A DNA stretch of 64,000 bases from Kribbella sandramycini (GCF_013131805.1 NZ_JABJRC010000009.1:248001-312000), one strand, 5' to 3'; counted from the stretch's first letter, positions 27,301 through 36,019 are shown. Notes: generated from the sequence alone by a model not told the origin. Translations and numbers: made by a program.

Positions 27301-27542
27301 ACGCCCGTGAGCCGGCTGTCCGGCCGGATCAGCACCTGGGCGCCCTCGGCCTCACCGCGGGCGGCGTCCAGGTCGATGGCGGCTGTCGCGCCGGCTGGTC
27401 GGGCGGATGACGAGAAGACGTGGTCGGCGTTGTTCACCACCCAGACAACCGGTGGGGCTGCGCCGGCCGGCAGGGCCTGCTGGGCGCCGAGTAGGGACAG
27501 GACGACGACGCCGACGGCCGTCAGTAGGCCGGGAGGTTTCAT
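24348..27542 (-). CDS. Secreted GH123-like (DUF4091) glycosidase with two discoidin domains
   Basis: A 1064-residue exported enzyme. ATG 27542 follows GAGGAG and gives a signal peptide (LLTAVGVVVLSLLGAQQALPAGA). Order: amino-terminal beta-sandwich (~30-205), TIM-barrel DUF4091/GH123 catalytic domain (~205-600) with the Asp-Glu pair D367-E368 (SALDEPTHQ), a LamG-like beta-sandwich (~605-785, VVDADLRITATGG), then two F5/8 type C (discoidin) domains (~790-925 and ~930-1064). GH123 enzymes use the paired acids in substrate-assisted hydrolysis of N-acetylgalactosaminides; the true substrate here is unknown. A paralogue lies at 55647-59252. Confidence 0.85.
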   Translation of the reverse strand: MKPPGLLTAVGVVVLSLLGAQQALPAGAAPPVVWVVNNADHVFSSSARPAGATAAIDLDAARGEAEGAQVLIRPDSRLTGVQLGTPQALTGPNGAQLAASAITVRRQYNHPNVLVAQDEIRLQDPHLPPDGSRNYYDALVDNTAVEVAANYTQAFHYGVSVPAGQAPGLYTGSVVVRNSAGDITVPVRLTVHDVTVPPANQSEFKMNNWFTSVGWDYTGTERAIPFQYDNAAAYSPNWWRVIGNFAKLQAKQRNNVVYVDFQALLIPGTTIDAAGNYTFDWTHFDRFVQLFVDSGAMQYLYTPTLLEGAPDAPRLEMLKNVNGVTTKELVQPNTAESTAYLRKVFPALKAHLDAKGWTDRFYMSALDEPTHQNQAIAARWLYDVYDDYFPEPLTNEAHGYTFLPDAAENITTMTPYTENYEDHAGYWQQARRDGKELWLYTCMVPQHRHMNRLIGEPLAKTRLLPWLVWKIGGKGFLHWGWNYWHRSTGDNSRVYDTFNEPQSGDNYIVRPNKAAYDVYDSIRGEAQRDGQEDFELLALLAKTKPLTAQAIAESTVTDFSVYDRSGATVTDRHKQLLKAIASTAPDDSASAAFSDDFAAGADNFRFGVNREVNKPGGQWSVQNGELVQSYVGDWITAAAAVEGRKYRDAVVDADLRITATGGREDNWAGVTLRSINGTDYQTGYLAAIRNNGAVFLYRGGTTLGKAAIPGYRAGQWTHLRLIAEGTKLRVYAGTTTTPLITVTDDFYSAGSAGLVTGGTASRFDNVRINPGINPAAGGTVTASSSYEADGWSKAALTDGNRGSSAQSNGWSSDANTSVNHTETVTVDLGKAVSAGRVDLYPRTDSAAGFPVDYTVEVSVNGSAWTAVANRTGAAQAAQSVDFAAQQVRYIRVTGTSLRKDPFGAYRMQLAELEVAGGNYAAGRPVTASTSSEYLDNGWRRSALTDGITTSNLGYSMGWSSEASPANGAASATVDLGGASRISQVTLAPRTDLQAGFPIDYTIQVSPDGNTWTTVASRTAQPQPLQPVQLTFTTTTSRYVRVAGTKLDPGPASDYRMQLAELTVH

Positions 27543-27674
27543 CGGACACTCCTCACTGTTCAATAATGCTTACAGTGCGAGCGATGCGCGCAGCTAACAA
27601 CGGTTTTCGCGGTTGTCGAAGGTGCTGACCGGAACCGGTCGAACGACGCTCCCCGGGTTTGAGAAGGTGTTACC

Positions 27675-28001
27675 GTGCTGGACGCTGACGACGTACGACG
27701 GATCGCGCTGACCTTCCCGGAGACCGTGGAGAAGAAGCGGTGGGGGCATCCGACGTTCGACGTGGCCGGGCGGATGTTCCTGACCGTTCCGGACGACCAG
27801 ACGTCGTTCGCGGTCCGGTGTCCGCGGCTGGAGCGGGATGAGTTGATCCTGGCCGAGCCGGACAAGTTCTGGGTGCCGCGGCACGAGGCCGGGTCGAACT
27901 GGGTGCGCGCCCGGCTGGCCGCGCTGGAGGACGACGCGGAGCTGCGCGACATCCTGCTCGACTCGTGGCGGCAGGTCGCGCCGTCCGAACTCGTCGATTA
28001 A
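27675..28001 (+). CDS. MmcQ/YjbR family protein
   Basis: A 108-residue protein of the MmcQ/YjbR family (double wing fold), recognised by ALTFPETVEKKRWGHPTFDVAGRMF and DKFWVPRHEAGSNWVRARL. Biochemical function is not established; the fold resembles DNA-binding proteins. GTG 27675 is preceded by a -10-like GAAGGT with a six-base gap. Single gene between the divergent glycosidase and the DUF885 gene. Confidence 0.88.
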   Translation: MLDADDVRRIALTFPETVEKKRWGHPTFDVAGRMFLTVPDDQTSFAVRCPRLERDELILAEPDKFWVPRHEAGSNWVRARLAALEDDAELRDILLDSWRQVAPSELVD

Positions 28002-28042
28002 CCACCTGAGGCGGGATCCCGGGCCGGGGTAGGGTCGGCCGG

Positions 28043-29731
28043 GTGACCGACAGCGCGCCGAACAGCCCGATCGACCAGCTTTCCGAGCGGTACCTCGAGG
28101 ACTACGTCACCCTGGAGCCGATCGAGGCGACGTTCATCGGGATCCCGGGCCATGACCACGAGTTCCCCGACTTCAGTCCGGGCGGTTTCGACGGGCTGGC
28201 CGAGCTGGCCCGGGTGGCCGTCGCCGAGACCACGGAGATCGAGCCGGGCAGCCCGCGCGAGGAGGTCGCCCGGGACGCGTTCGTCGAGCGGCTCGGCCTG
28301 ATCGGGGCGAGCCACGAGGCCGGCGTACCGCAGCATCAGCTGAACGCGATCTCGTCGGTTCCGGCGCATATCCGCAAGGTGTTCGACCTGATGCCGACCG
28401 CGACCCAGGAGAACTGGGAGACGATCGCGATCCGGCTCAACCAAGTCGGTACGGCGCTCGACCAGTACCGCGGGACGCTGCTCGAGCAGGCCGGCCGCGG
28501 TCGCGTCTCCGCGCTGCGCCAGGTCGAGGATCTGGCCGGCCGGATCGCCGGCTGGACCGATCCGAACGGCGACAACTTCTTCGGCGGGCTGGCCGCGCAG
28601 GCGCCGGACGGCCCGGTGAAACCGACCGTCGAGGCCGCGGCGGCGTCCGCGGCGAAGGCCTTCGCGGAGTTCGGCGGCTGGCTGACGGCGGAGCTCGCGC
28701 CGCGCGCTCCGCAGCGGGACGCCTGCGGCCGCGAGGTGTACGAGCTGGCCTCGCGGAACTTCCTCGGCGCGACCGTCGACCTCGACGAGACCTACGCCTG
28801 GGGCTGGCAGGAGCTGGCCCGGATCGAGGGCGAGATGGCCGCGATCGCCGCCGAGCTGAACGGCGGAGACCGCAACATCCAGGCCGCGGCCGCGCTGCTG
28901 GACGCCGATCCGGCGCGCAAGATCCGCGGTAAGGAAGCCTTCCGGGAGTGGATGCAGGAGCTGTCCGACACCGCCGTCGCGGAGCTTGCCGGCCGGCACT
29001 TCGACATCCCGGAGTCGATCCGCACGCTGGACTGCCGGATCGCGCCGACGTCCGACGGGTCGATCTACTACACGCCCCCGAGTGAGGATCTGACCAGCCG
29101 GCGCGGCGCCATGTGGTGGGCCGTGCCGAACGGGATCGAGGACTTCGCCACCTGGCGTGAGGTCACGACGGTCTACCACGAGGGCGTCCCGGGGCATCAC
29201 CTCCAGTGCGCGCAGACGATCCTTCGCGGCGATCTGCTGAACCGCTGGCAGCGGGTCGGCTGCTGGGTCTCCGGGCACGGCGAGGGCTGGGCCCTGTACG
29301 CCGAACGTCTGATGGACGAGCTCGGCTACCTGGACGACCCGGGCAGCCGCTTCGGCATGCTGGACGCGCAGGGCTTCCGCGCCGCGCGCGTCATCGTCGA
29401 CATCGGGATGCATCTGGAGCTGGAGATCCCGAAGGACAATCCGTTCGGCTGGCGACCGGGGGAGCGGTGGAACGCCGACCTCGGATTCGAGTTCCTGCGG
29501 GCGCACGCCGGGCTGGAGACCGAGTTCCTGAAGGCCGAGCTGAACCGGTACCTCGGGTGGCCGGGCCAGGCGCCGTCGTACAAGGTCGGTGAGCGGATCT
29601 GGCTGCAGGCGCGGGAGGAGGCCAAGCAGCGCAAGGGGTCCGGGTTCGACCTGCGGCAGTTTCACTCCGACGCGCTGAACCTCGGCTCGCTCGGCTTGGA
29701 CCCGCTGCGCCGGGCGCTGGCGAAGCTGTGA
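28043..29731 (+). CDS. DUF885 family metallopeptidase-like protein
   Basis: A 562-residue DUF885 protein. The zinc-binding region is YHEGVPGHHLQ with H379 and E380, followed downstream by GEGWALYAERLMDELGY, which carries the further Glu ligand. Helix-rich, no signal peptide, so probably a cytoplasmic carboxypeptidase-like enzyme; substrate unknown. TAGGGT at 28030-28035 ends seven bases before the GTG start, implying a leaderless message. Its stop overlaps the maf start by four bases. Confidence 0.88.
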   Translation: MTDSAPNSPIDQLSERYLEDYVTLEPIEATFIGIPGHDHEFPDFSPGGFDGLAELARVAVAETTEIEPGSPREEVARDAFVERLGLIGASHEAGVPQHQLNAISSVPAHIRKVFDLMPTATQENWETIAIRLNQVGTALDQYRGTLLEQAGRGRVSALRQVEDLAGRIAGWTDPNGDNFFGGLAAQAPDGPVKPTVEAAAASAAKAFAEFGGWLTAELAPRAPQRDACGREVYELASRNFLGATVDLDETYAWGWQELARIEGEMAAIAAELNGGDRNIQAAAALLDADPARKIRGKEAFREWMQELSDTAVAELAGRHFDIPESIRTLDCRIAPTSDGSIYYTPPSEDLTSRRGAMWWAVPNGIEDFATWREVTTVYHEGVPGHHLQCAQTILRGDLLNRWQRVGCWVSGHGEGWALYAERLMDELGYLDDPGSRFGMLDAQGFRAARVIVDIGMHLELEIPKDNPFGWRPGERWNADLGFEFLRAHAGLETEFLKAELNRYLGWPGQAPSYKVGERIWLQAREEAKQRKGSGFDLRQFHSDALNLGSLGLDPLRRALAKL

Positions 29732-30918
29732 GGTTCGTACTCGCGTCGCAGTCGCCGGCGCGCCTCCAGACCCTGCGCAACGCCGGGATCGAGCCCGAGG
29801 TGATCGTCTCCGGTGTCGACGAGGACAACGTCACCGCCGAGAGCCCGGCCGAGCTGGCCCGGCTGCTGGCCGCGCTGAAGGCGCGTGCCGTCGTCGCCAC
29901 CCTCGACGAGCACGCGACCGTCCTCGGCTGCGACTCCGTTCTCGAGATCGACGGCGTCGCTTACGGCAAACCCGGCACGCCGGAGGTCGCCCGCGAACGC
30001 CTCCGCGCGATGCGCGGCCAGGTCGGCATCCTGCACACCGGCCACACCCTCATCGACACCGAATCCAAACAAGAGATCCGCGAACTGGCCTCCACCAAGG
30101 TCTACTTCGCCGACCTCACCGACGCCGAGATCGACGCCTACGTCGCCACCGGCGAACCCCTCGTCGTCGCCGGCTCCTTCACCGTCGACGGCCTCGGCGG
30201 CGCCTACGTCACTCGCATCGAAGGCGACCACCACAACGTCGTCGGCCTCTCCCTCCCCCTCCTCCGCACCCTGCTCGCCACCGTAGGCATCCCCTGGCAC
30301 GCCCTCTGGACCCCACGCAAGACCCGCCTCACCTACGACCGAACCGAAGCCGCCCGCTACGACGAAACCCGCGGCGGCGAACCCCGCGCCCAAGCCGCCG
30401 CGCAGGCGGTCCACGCGCTCCTGCCCACTGGAACCAACCGAGTGCTGGAGTTGGCGGTGGGGACCGGGATTGTGGGGGCGGAGCTTGTTGCCCTCGGCCA
30501 CCTTGTGCACGGGTTCGATTTGTCGGCGGACATGTTGCGGCATGCGAAGGTGCGGCTGCCGGGGCATGTGGCGGTTGGGGACGCCGGGGTGCTGCCGGTG
30601 GGGGATCGGCGGGTGGATGCGGTGGTCGCGGTGTGGCTGTTGCATCTGGTCGACGACAGTGAGGTGGTGTTGGGGGAGGTAGCCCGGGTGTTGCGGCCGG
30701 GTGGGGTTTTCGTGACGACCGTGGAGAAGACGGAGGCGAGCCGGTTCGCGGACGGGCGCGGGCCGAACGAAGTGCGGTCGCAGGACGGGCTGACGCGGTT
30801 GGTCGCGCGGGCGGCGGCGTACGGGCTGGTGCTGGACGGCGCGACGTCGTTCGTCGGGCCGGGGCGCGGTGCGGGCGCCGAGCCGGTGTATCCGGTCGTA
30901 AGATTCCGGCGTGCCTGA
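29728..30918 (+). CDS. Maf nucleotide pyrophosphatase fused to a SAM-dependent methyltransferase
   Basis: A 396-residue two-domain protein. Residues ~1-195 are Maf (LASQSPARLQTLRNAG, VLGCDSVLEIDGVAYGKP, then STKVYFADLTDAEIDAYVATGEP), which hydrolyses non-canonical or regular dNTP/NTPs to the monophosphates. From ~200 a class I methyltransferase follows with motif I VLELAVGTGIVGAEL, DLSADMLRHAK and LHLVDDSEVVLGEVARVLRPGG. Codon use changes abruptly near base 30430 from C-ending to G-rich codons, close to the junction. The same pair is fused in vertebrate ASMTL. The methyl acceptor is unknown. Overlaps the next gene by eight bases. Confidence 0.85.
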   Translation: MRFVLASQSPARLQTLRNAGIEPEVIVSGVDEDNVTAESPAELARLLAALKARAVVATLDEHATVLGCDSVLEIDGVAYGKPGTPEVARERLRAMRGQVGILHTGHTLIDTESKQEIRELASTKVYFADLTDAEIDAYVATGEPLVVAGSFTVDGLGGAYVTRIEGDHHNVVGLSLPLLRTLLATVGIPWHALWTPRKTRLTYDRTEAARYDETRGGEPRAQAAAQAVHALLPTGTNRVLELAVGTGIVGAELVALGHLVHGFDLSADMLRHAKVRLPGHVAVGDAGVLPVGDRRVDAVVAVWLLHLVDDSEVVLGEVARVLRPGGVFVTTVEKTEASRFADGRGPNEVRSQDGLTRLVARAAAYGLVLDGATSFVGPGRGAGAEPVYPVVRFRRA

Positions 30919-32389
30919 GTACCTCGACGGCGTCCGGGTGCTGCGGCATCCGAGTACGCAGACCCACACCGAAGCCACGCTGACGTTCGCCGTCGGCGCG
31001 CGGGACGAGACGCTGCGGACGATCGGCGTCGCGCACGCGCTCGAACACCTTGTGATGAGCACCGTCCGCCGGATGCCGATCGAGATGAACGCCGAGGTCG
31101 ACGTGCTGACGACGTCGTTCATGGCCGCCGGCTCACCCGAGCGCGTCGGCGAGTTCCTCGAACAGGTCTGCCGCAGCCTCACCAACCCGCCCGTCGACCG
31201 GCTCGCGCTGGAGGCCGGCGTCCTCGCCGCGGAGGACGGCCACGCGGCCCACCCGGTCGTCGCGCTGCTGTTGTACGTGAAGTACGGCGCCCAAGGCCCC
31301 GGCCTGGCCTGGCTGGAGGGCCCTGGGTACGACGGCCTCACCGCCGACCACGTCACCGCGCTGACCGCCCGCTGGTACGTGAAGTCGAACGCCGTCCTGC
31401 AGGTCACCGGCCCGCTCCCCGACACCCTCCGCTTCGAGCTGCCCGCGGACGCCGTACCCCAGCGCTCCTACCCGGCCGGACGAACGTTCCCCAGCCGCAC
31501 CGTCATCGAGTACGCCATCCCGGCCGCCGGCGTCCTGCTCACGCTGCCGCCCGAGGACGCCGTCCGCCGCTCCTCCCTGGCCGCCGAGATCCTCCGCCAG
31601 CGGATCGAGGAGCAGTGCCGGCACGTCGGCGGCCACAGCTACGAGGTCGGCGGCGACTCCGTCTCCAGCACCTCCGGCGCGGCCGACTTCATCGTGTACG
31701 CCGAGGCCCGCGAAGGCACCGAGGAGTCCGTCGCCCGCGCCGTCGTCGACAGCCTGCTCGACCTCGCCGCGAACGGCCCGACCGACGAGGAGCTCAACTA
31801 CCAGGTCGACCGCTACCTCGAGCGCCTGAAGACCGAGCCCGAAGGTCTCCGGCACGAGTACAACAACCTCTTGGGCAGCCTGTTCGGCGAGCCCGAGGTC
31901 GAGCCGTTCGACGTCGACCAGCTGCGCGCCCTGACCCCACAAGACATCGCCGCCCTGCTCGCCGACGCGCTACCCACCGCCCTCGCCTACACCCCCGAGG
32001 ACACCGCCGCCATCTGGGAGCCCTTCGGCTTCACCCGCGGCTCCTCCTGCCCCGTCACCACCGACCTCCCCGCCGGCCGCACCTTCAAGCCCCCGCTCTT
32101 CGCCCGCGCCGTCATCAAGGACGCCCGCACCATGCGCTGGGTCCGCACCGACGACGCCCTCGCCCTCCGCGACGAGGACGGCGTCCACCAGATCCGCTGG
32201 GACGAAGTAGCCGGCATCATGCGCGGCTCCGCCGACAACCCCACCATCGTCTTCGGCGCCAACGGCTGCTCGATCCCCATCTCCACCGCCATGTTCGCCG
32301 CCGCCGACACCCTCCTCACCGAACTCGAACAACGCGTCCCCGCCGAGCTCTGGTACGACGAGTCGAGGCTGCAACCCGGGTCGGACTGA
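30911..32389 (+). CDS. M16-family zinc peptidase with a PH-like C-terminal domain
   Basis: A 492-residue protein. The inverted zinc motif HxxEH is intact at H42, E45 and H46 (AHALEHLVMS), with a candidate third Glu near LEAGVLAAEDGH. The two M16 domains reach to about residue 390. The last ~95 residues (ARTMRWVRTDDALALRDEDGVHQIRWDEVAGIMRG) read as a small PH-like beta domain of the type seen in bacterial membrane-associated proteins, an unusual addition. No signal peptide. The GTG start lies inside the preceding gene. Peptide substrate unknown. Confidence 0.75.
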   Translation: MPEYLDGVRVLRHPSTQTHTEATLTFAVGARDETLRTIGVAHALEHLVMSTVRRMPIEMNAEVDVLTTSFMAAGSPERVGEFLEQVCRSLTNPPVDRLALEAGVLAAEDGHAAHPVVALLLYVKYGAQGPGLAWLEGPGYDGLTADHVTALTARWYVKSNAVLQVTGPLPDTLRFELPADAVPQRSYPAGRTFPSRTVIEYAIPAAGVLLTLPPEDAVRRSSLAAEILRQRIEEQCRHVGGHSYEVGGDSVSSTSGAADFIVYAEAREGTEESVARAVVDSLLDLAANGPTDEELNYQVDRYLERLKTEPEGLRHEYNNLLGSLFGEPEVEPFDVDQLRALTPQDIAALLADALPTALAYTPEDTAAIWEPFGFTRGSSCPVTTDLPAGRTFKPPLFARAVIKDARTMRWVRTDDALALRDEDGVHQIRWDEVAGIMRGSADNPTIVFGANGCSIPISTAMFAAADTLLTELEQRVPAELWYDESRLQPGSD

Positions 32390-32485
32390 ACGTGGGATGA
32401 ACTGTTGGCGAGAGCCACCTCGACCGGGCCTCGACGACCCGTGCTGATGTGAGGCTGGCGGCACACAGCCTGCTGAGGAGTCGCA

Positions 32486-33742
32486 ATGGTCTCAGGTCCT
32501 TTCGATACCGGTCCGTCGAAGCCGCGTGGGCCGTTCGCGCGCTTCTACACGTTGCCGCTGGCGCACGAGCGCGTCTGGGAGCTGCTGCGGCACATGCAGG
32601 TGTCGATGCGCATCGTCGGCACCGACCTCGGCGCCGGGCATCCGAATCGGACGATGATGCAGCAGCCACGCGTCGACCTGCATCGCAGCGGCGTCCTGAC
32701 GGTCGCGCCGGGCAGCCTGGCCACCCCGCTGTACGGCGAGCAGGAGCACCGCACGCTGAAGGAGCTGGTCGCACCGAACGCGGCGCAGCGGGTCGGCCGG
32801 CGGTTGCGTGGCCCGGACGTACCGTCCGCGGACCAGCGGGACGCACGGCGAGGCGCGTTGGTCGGGTCGTTGCGAGCCGTCGCCGACCTGGCCGAGTCGG
32901 CCGCGTACGACAACCCGTTCCGTCCGAAGCACGGCGTCCTGAGCGCTAAGCACGGCTGGACCCGGGACCGGCAGCTCGCCTACTCCGGCATGCGCACGAC
33001 GCTGAAGTCGATGGAGGAGACCATCGCCGAGTCAGCGGCCGGAGTGCAACCGCAGTACGGCGGACTTCAGGAGGCGGTCGCAGGCGCCTGGACCGCCGCG
33101 CACTACGACAAGGTGCTGGCCGATCTGGAGAGCCGCGGCCACCTCCCGCCCGGCTCGACGCAGGACTACGCACTCGGCTGGGAGGCGGCAGATCCCCAGC
33201 AGCGCCGGCAGATTCTGGCTCAGGTGCACCGCAACGCTCCGGCCGGCTACGCGTTCGCCGAGGCTATCGCCGAGCGCACTGGGATGTCGGCCGAGCAGGC
33301 GCTGCACCGGATGAACAACGCGCCCCTGCAGTGGACGCCGGATGTCGCTGCCGGGCTGCTGATGAGCGGTTCGCCGCAGATGCGCGAACTCGCCGAGCAG
33401 GACCCTTCGGAGTACGCCGTCGCCGAGGGCGAGGTTGCCGAACTCGTCCGCGGTGAATTCGAGAACCTGAGCCACGTCAAGAACACCGGTCTGACCAAGA
33501 TCGGCGGCGTCGATCCGGTTGCGCAGTCGGCCAACGGCGGACGCCGGACGGCGACCGCGGCGCTCGAGTTGATTGCCCAGCAGGAACAGGGCCTTGAGCA
33601 ACCGGTCAAATCAGCCGATGTCGCGTTCGATCCGCGCTTCGGTATCGCACCGCCGGTCGGCGGTATCGCACCGGCCGCCCCGCCGGCCGTGACTGCCAAG
33701 ACGACCAGCCAGACCCGCGACCCAGGTTTAGGGGTGGGCTGA
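32486..33742 (+). CDS. Unknown protein, distantly similar to the zincin at 36020-37030
   Basis: A 418-residue soluble protein with GAGGAG before the ATG and no signal peptide. I recognise no named family. The stretch GGLQEAVAGAWTAAHYDKVL aligns with PIEEGVTEAWSQDVVDRVAV of the zincin 3 kb downstream, and the later TGMSAEQALHRM and EVAELVRGEFENL align with GLDGTEVLRRM and EISDWIQGKFAEL there. The HExxH of that protein is not found here, so this may be an inactive relative. The carboxyl end is Pro/Ala/Thr-rich and probably disordered. Its stop overlaps the carboxylase epsilon gene by 15 bases. Confidence 0.6.
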   Translation: MVSGPFDTGPSKPRGPFARFYTLPLAHERVWELLRHMQVSMRIVGTDLGAGHPNRTMMQQPRVDLHRSGVLTVAPGSLATPLYGEQEHRTLKELVAPNAAQRVGRRLRGPDVPSADQRDARRGALVGSLRAVADLAESAAYDNPFRPKHGVLSAKHGWTRDRQLAYSGMRTTLKSMEETIAESAAGVQPQYGGLQEAVAGAWTAAHYDKVLADLESRGHLPPGSTQDYALGWEAADPQQRRQILAQVHRNAPAGYAFAEAIAERTGMSAEQALHRMNNAPLQWTPDVAAGLLMSGSPQMRELAEQDPSEYAVAEGEVAELVRGEFENLSHVKNTGLTKIGGVDPVAQSANGGRRTATAALELIAQQEQGLEQPVKSADVAFDPRFGIAPPVGGIAPAAPPAVTAKTTSQTRDPGLGVG

Positions 33743-33925
33743 GGCCCGCCACTGGCCGGGGCCGGCGTGGAAGGGCTGGCGGGCGTTTCGCCAGTACGTC
33801 GCCCAGTTGCTCGCGCGTTCGGTCTCGACGGGCTCAGGTGAAGCCGCGGGCCGCGCGGCGAGGACGGCGACCAGGGCGGCGAGCTCCTCGGGGGTGGGGT
33901 CGCCCTTGGTGATCTGGAGGTTCAT
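33728..33925 (-). CDS. Acyl-CoA carboxylase epsilon subunit
   Basis: A 65-residue protein starting MNLQITKGDPTPEELAALVAVLAAR and ending in NWATYWRNARQPFHAGPGQWRAS, the hallmark of the small actinobacterial epsilon subunit. It stabilises and stimulates the alpha-beta carboxylase complex. It lies 14 bases after the beta-subunit stop in the same direction, as is usual for pccB-pccE. Confidence 0.88.
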   Translation of the reverse strand: MNLQITKGDPTPEELAALVAVLAARPAASPEPVETERASNWATYWRNARQPFHAGPGQWRASAHP

Positions 33926-33939
33926 GGCGGGGGCTCCCA

Positions 33940-35517
33940 TCAGAGCGGAATGTTGCCGTGCTTCTTGGGCGGCAGGGTGTCGCGTTTGGTGCGCAGGAGG
34001 CGGAGGCCGCGGACGATCTCGGCGCGGGTCCGGCTCGGCTTGATGACGGTGTCGACGTAGCCGCGTTCGGCGGCGATGTACGGGTTGGCGAGGTGGTCCT
34101 CGTACTCGGTGATCAGCTGCTGGCGGCGGGCCTCGGGGTCTTCGGCGCCGGCCAGTTCGCGGCGGTAGAGGATGTTGACCGCGCCCTGGGCGCCCATCAC
34201 GGCGATCTGGGCGGTCGGCCAGGCGATGTTGATATCGGCGCCGAGGTGTTTGGAGCCCATCACGTCGTACGCGCCGCCGTAGGCCTTGCGGGTGATGACG
34301 GTGATCATCGGGACGGTCGCCTCGGCGTACGCGTAGATCAGTTTGGCGCCGCGGCGGATGATGCCGTTCCACTCCTGGTCGGTGCCGGGCAGGAAGCCGG
34401 GGACGTCGACGAAGGTGAGGATCGGCAGGTTGAACGCGTCGCAGGTGCGGACGAACCGGGCCGCCTTCTCGGAGGCGTCGATGTCGAGGGTGCCGGCGAA
34501 CTGCAGTGGCTGGTTCGCGACGACGCCGACCGGGCGGCCCTCGACGCGGCCGAAGCCGACGATCATGTTCGGCGCGAACAGCGACTGCACCTCGAGGAAG
34601 TCGCCGTCGTCGACGACGGCCTCGATCACGGTGTGCATGTCGTACGGCTGGTTCGGCGAGTCCGGGATCAGGGTGTCCAGCGCCAGATCGGTCTCCGACG
34701 GCTCGAGGTCGGCCGGGGCGTCGTACACCGGCGGGTCCTCGAGGTTGTTCTGCGGGAGATGCGCGACCAGGGCCTTCACCCACTCGATCGCGTCCTCCTC
34801 GTCACTGCCGAGGTAGTGCGCGTTCCCGGATTTCGTGTTGTGCGTCCGGGCGCCGCCGAGCTCCTCCTGGGTGACGTCCTCACCGGTGACGGTCTTGATC
34901 ACGTCCGGCCCGGTGATGAACATGTACGACGACTCGTCGACCATCACGGTGAAGTCGGTGACCGCGGGGGAGTAGACCGCGCCGCCCGCGCACGGGCCCA
35001 TGATCAGCGAGATCTGCGGGATCACCCCCGACGCCCGGACGTTGCGGCGGAAGATCTCGCCGTACAGCCCGAGGCTGACCACGCCCTCCTGGATCCGGGC
35101 GCCGCCGGAGTCGTTGATCCCGATCAGCGGGCAGCCGATCTTCATCGCCAGGTCCATCACCTTGACGATCTTCTCGCCGAAGACCTCGCCGAGGCTGCCG
35201 CCGAAGACGGTGAAGTCCTGGGCGAACACGCACACCTGGCGGCCGTCGATCGTCCCGTAGCCGGTCACCACGCCGTCGCCGTACGGGCGGTTGGCGTCCA
35301 GCCCGAAACTCGTCGACCGATGCCGGGCGAACTCGTCGAGCTCGGCGAACGACCCCTCGTCGAGCAGCAGCGCGATCCGCTCGCGGGCCGTCTTCTTCCC
35401 GCGCGCGTGCTGCTTCTCCACCGCGCGCTCGGACCCGGCGTGCGCGGCGTCGTCCAGCCGCTGCTCCAGATCCGCGAGCTTGCCGGCGGTGGTGTGGATG
35501 TTCACCGTCTCTCCCAT
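33940..35517 (-). CDS. pccB: Propionyl-CoA carboxylase beta subunit
   Basis: A 525-residue carboxyltransferase. Landmarks are HTTAGKLADLEQRLDDA at the amino end, NDSGGARIQEGVVSLGLYGEIF, GPCAGGAVYSPAVTDF and PILTFVDVPGFLPGTDQE. D418 in KAYGGAYDVMGSK is the residue that in Streptomyces PccB (D422) favours propionyl-CoA over acetyl-CoA. It makes (S)-methylmalonyl-CoA from propionyl-CoA with a biotinylated alpha subunit encoded elsewhere. The epsilon subunit follows directly; biotin ligase lies 5 kb away on the plus strand. Confidence 0.92.
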   Translation of the reverse strand: MGETVNIHTTAGKLADLEQRLDDAAHAGSERAVEKQHARGKKTARERIALLLDEGSFAELDEFARHRSTSFGLDANRPYGDGVVTGYGTIDGRQVCVFAQDFTVFGGSLGEVFGEKIVKVMDLAMKIGCPLIGINDSGGARIQEGVVSLGLYGEIFRRNVRASGVIPQISLIMGPCAGGAVYSPAVTDFTVMVDESSYMFITGPDVIKTVTGEDVTQEELGGARTHNTKSGNAHYLGSDEEDAIEWVKALVAHLPQNNLEDPPVYDAPADLEPSETDLALDTLIPDSPNQPYDMHTVIEAVVDDGDFLEVQSLFAPNMIVGFGRVEGRPVGVVANQPLQFAGTLDIDASEKAARFVRTCDAFNLPILTFVDVPGFLPGTDQEWNGIIRRGAKLIYAYAEATVPMITVITRKAYGGAYDVMGSKHLGADINIAWPTAQIAVMGAQGAVNILYRRELAGAEDPEARRQQLITEYEDHLANPYIAAERGYVDTVIKPSRTRAEIVRGLRLLRTKRDTLPPKKHGNIPL

Positions 35518-35595
35518 GCCAGCACCCTACGCGTCAGTAGACCCTGCTGCCTGTGACCTCGGCCGCAACGACCCCTCGCGTGCGATGATCCGCGC

Positions 35596-36018
35596 ATGCA
35601 GTACGCCGACTTCGACGCGGAGAACCGCCGGATCACCGGCGCCTACGGCCGGGAGACCGCCGACCCCGAGGCCCTCCAGGCCGCCGCCGACCGGCTCCGC
35701 GCCCAGTCCGCGGCCATCGCGAGCGACGCGGACCGGGCCAAGGCGTTCCGGCACCTGACGCTCCTCGACGAGTTCATCGAGAGCATCCGGACGCCGGCGC
35801 CCAGCAGCCAGGTCGTCTGGGCGGCCAACGACGCGATGATCCGCGGCCTGAGCACGACGGGTACGCCGGCCGAGCAGCGCGCGCGAGCGAGCGCGGCCAT
35901 CGAGGAGATCGGCCGGATCGCCGCCGCCGCGCCCACCGGCGCTGAGCGGGACGCCGCGCTGGAGATGAACGGAGCGCTCGCCGAGTTCATCCGCGTCCTC
36001 GACGGCGAAACGCGCTGA
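35596..36018 (+). CDS. Small helical protein of unknown function, paired with a zincin
   Basis: A 140-residue, almost fully alpha-helical, acidic protein (QYADFDAENRRITGAYG, EALQAAADRLRAQSAAIASD, RAKAFRHLTLLDEFIESIR, ARASAAIEEIGRIAAAAP). No cysteine, no signal peptide, no recognised family. GATGAT ends six bases before the ATG, suggesting a leaderless message. It stops one base before the start of the zincin-like gene, so the two are co-translated; it might be a partner, adaptor or inhibitor of that protein. Confidence 0.65.
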   Translation: MQYADFDAENRRITGAYGRETADPEALQAAADRLRAQSAAIASDADRAKAFRHLTLLDEFIESIRTPAPSSQVVWAANDAMIRGLSTTGTPAEQRARASAAIEEIGRIAAAAPTGAERDAALEMNGALAEFIRVLDGETR

Positions 36019-36019
36019 G

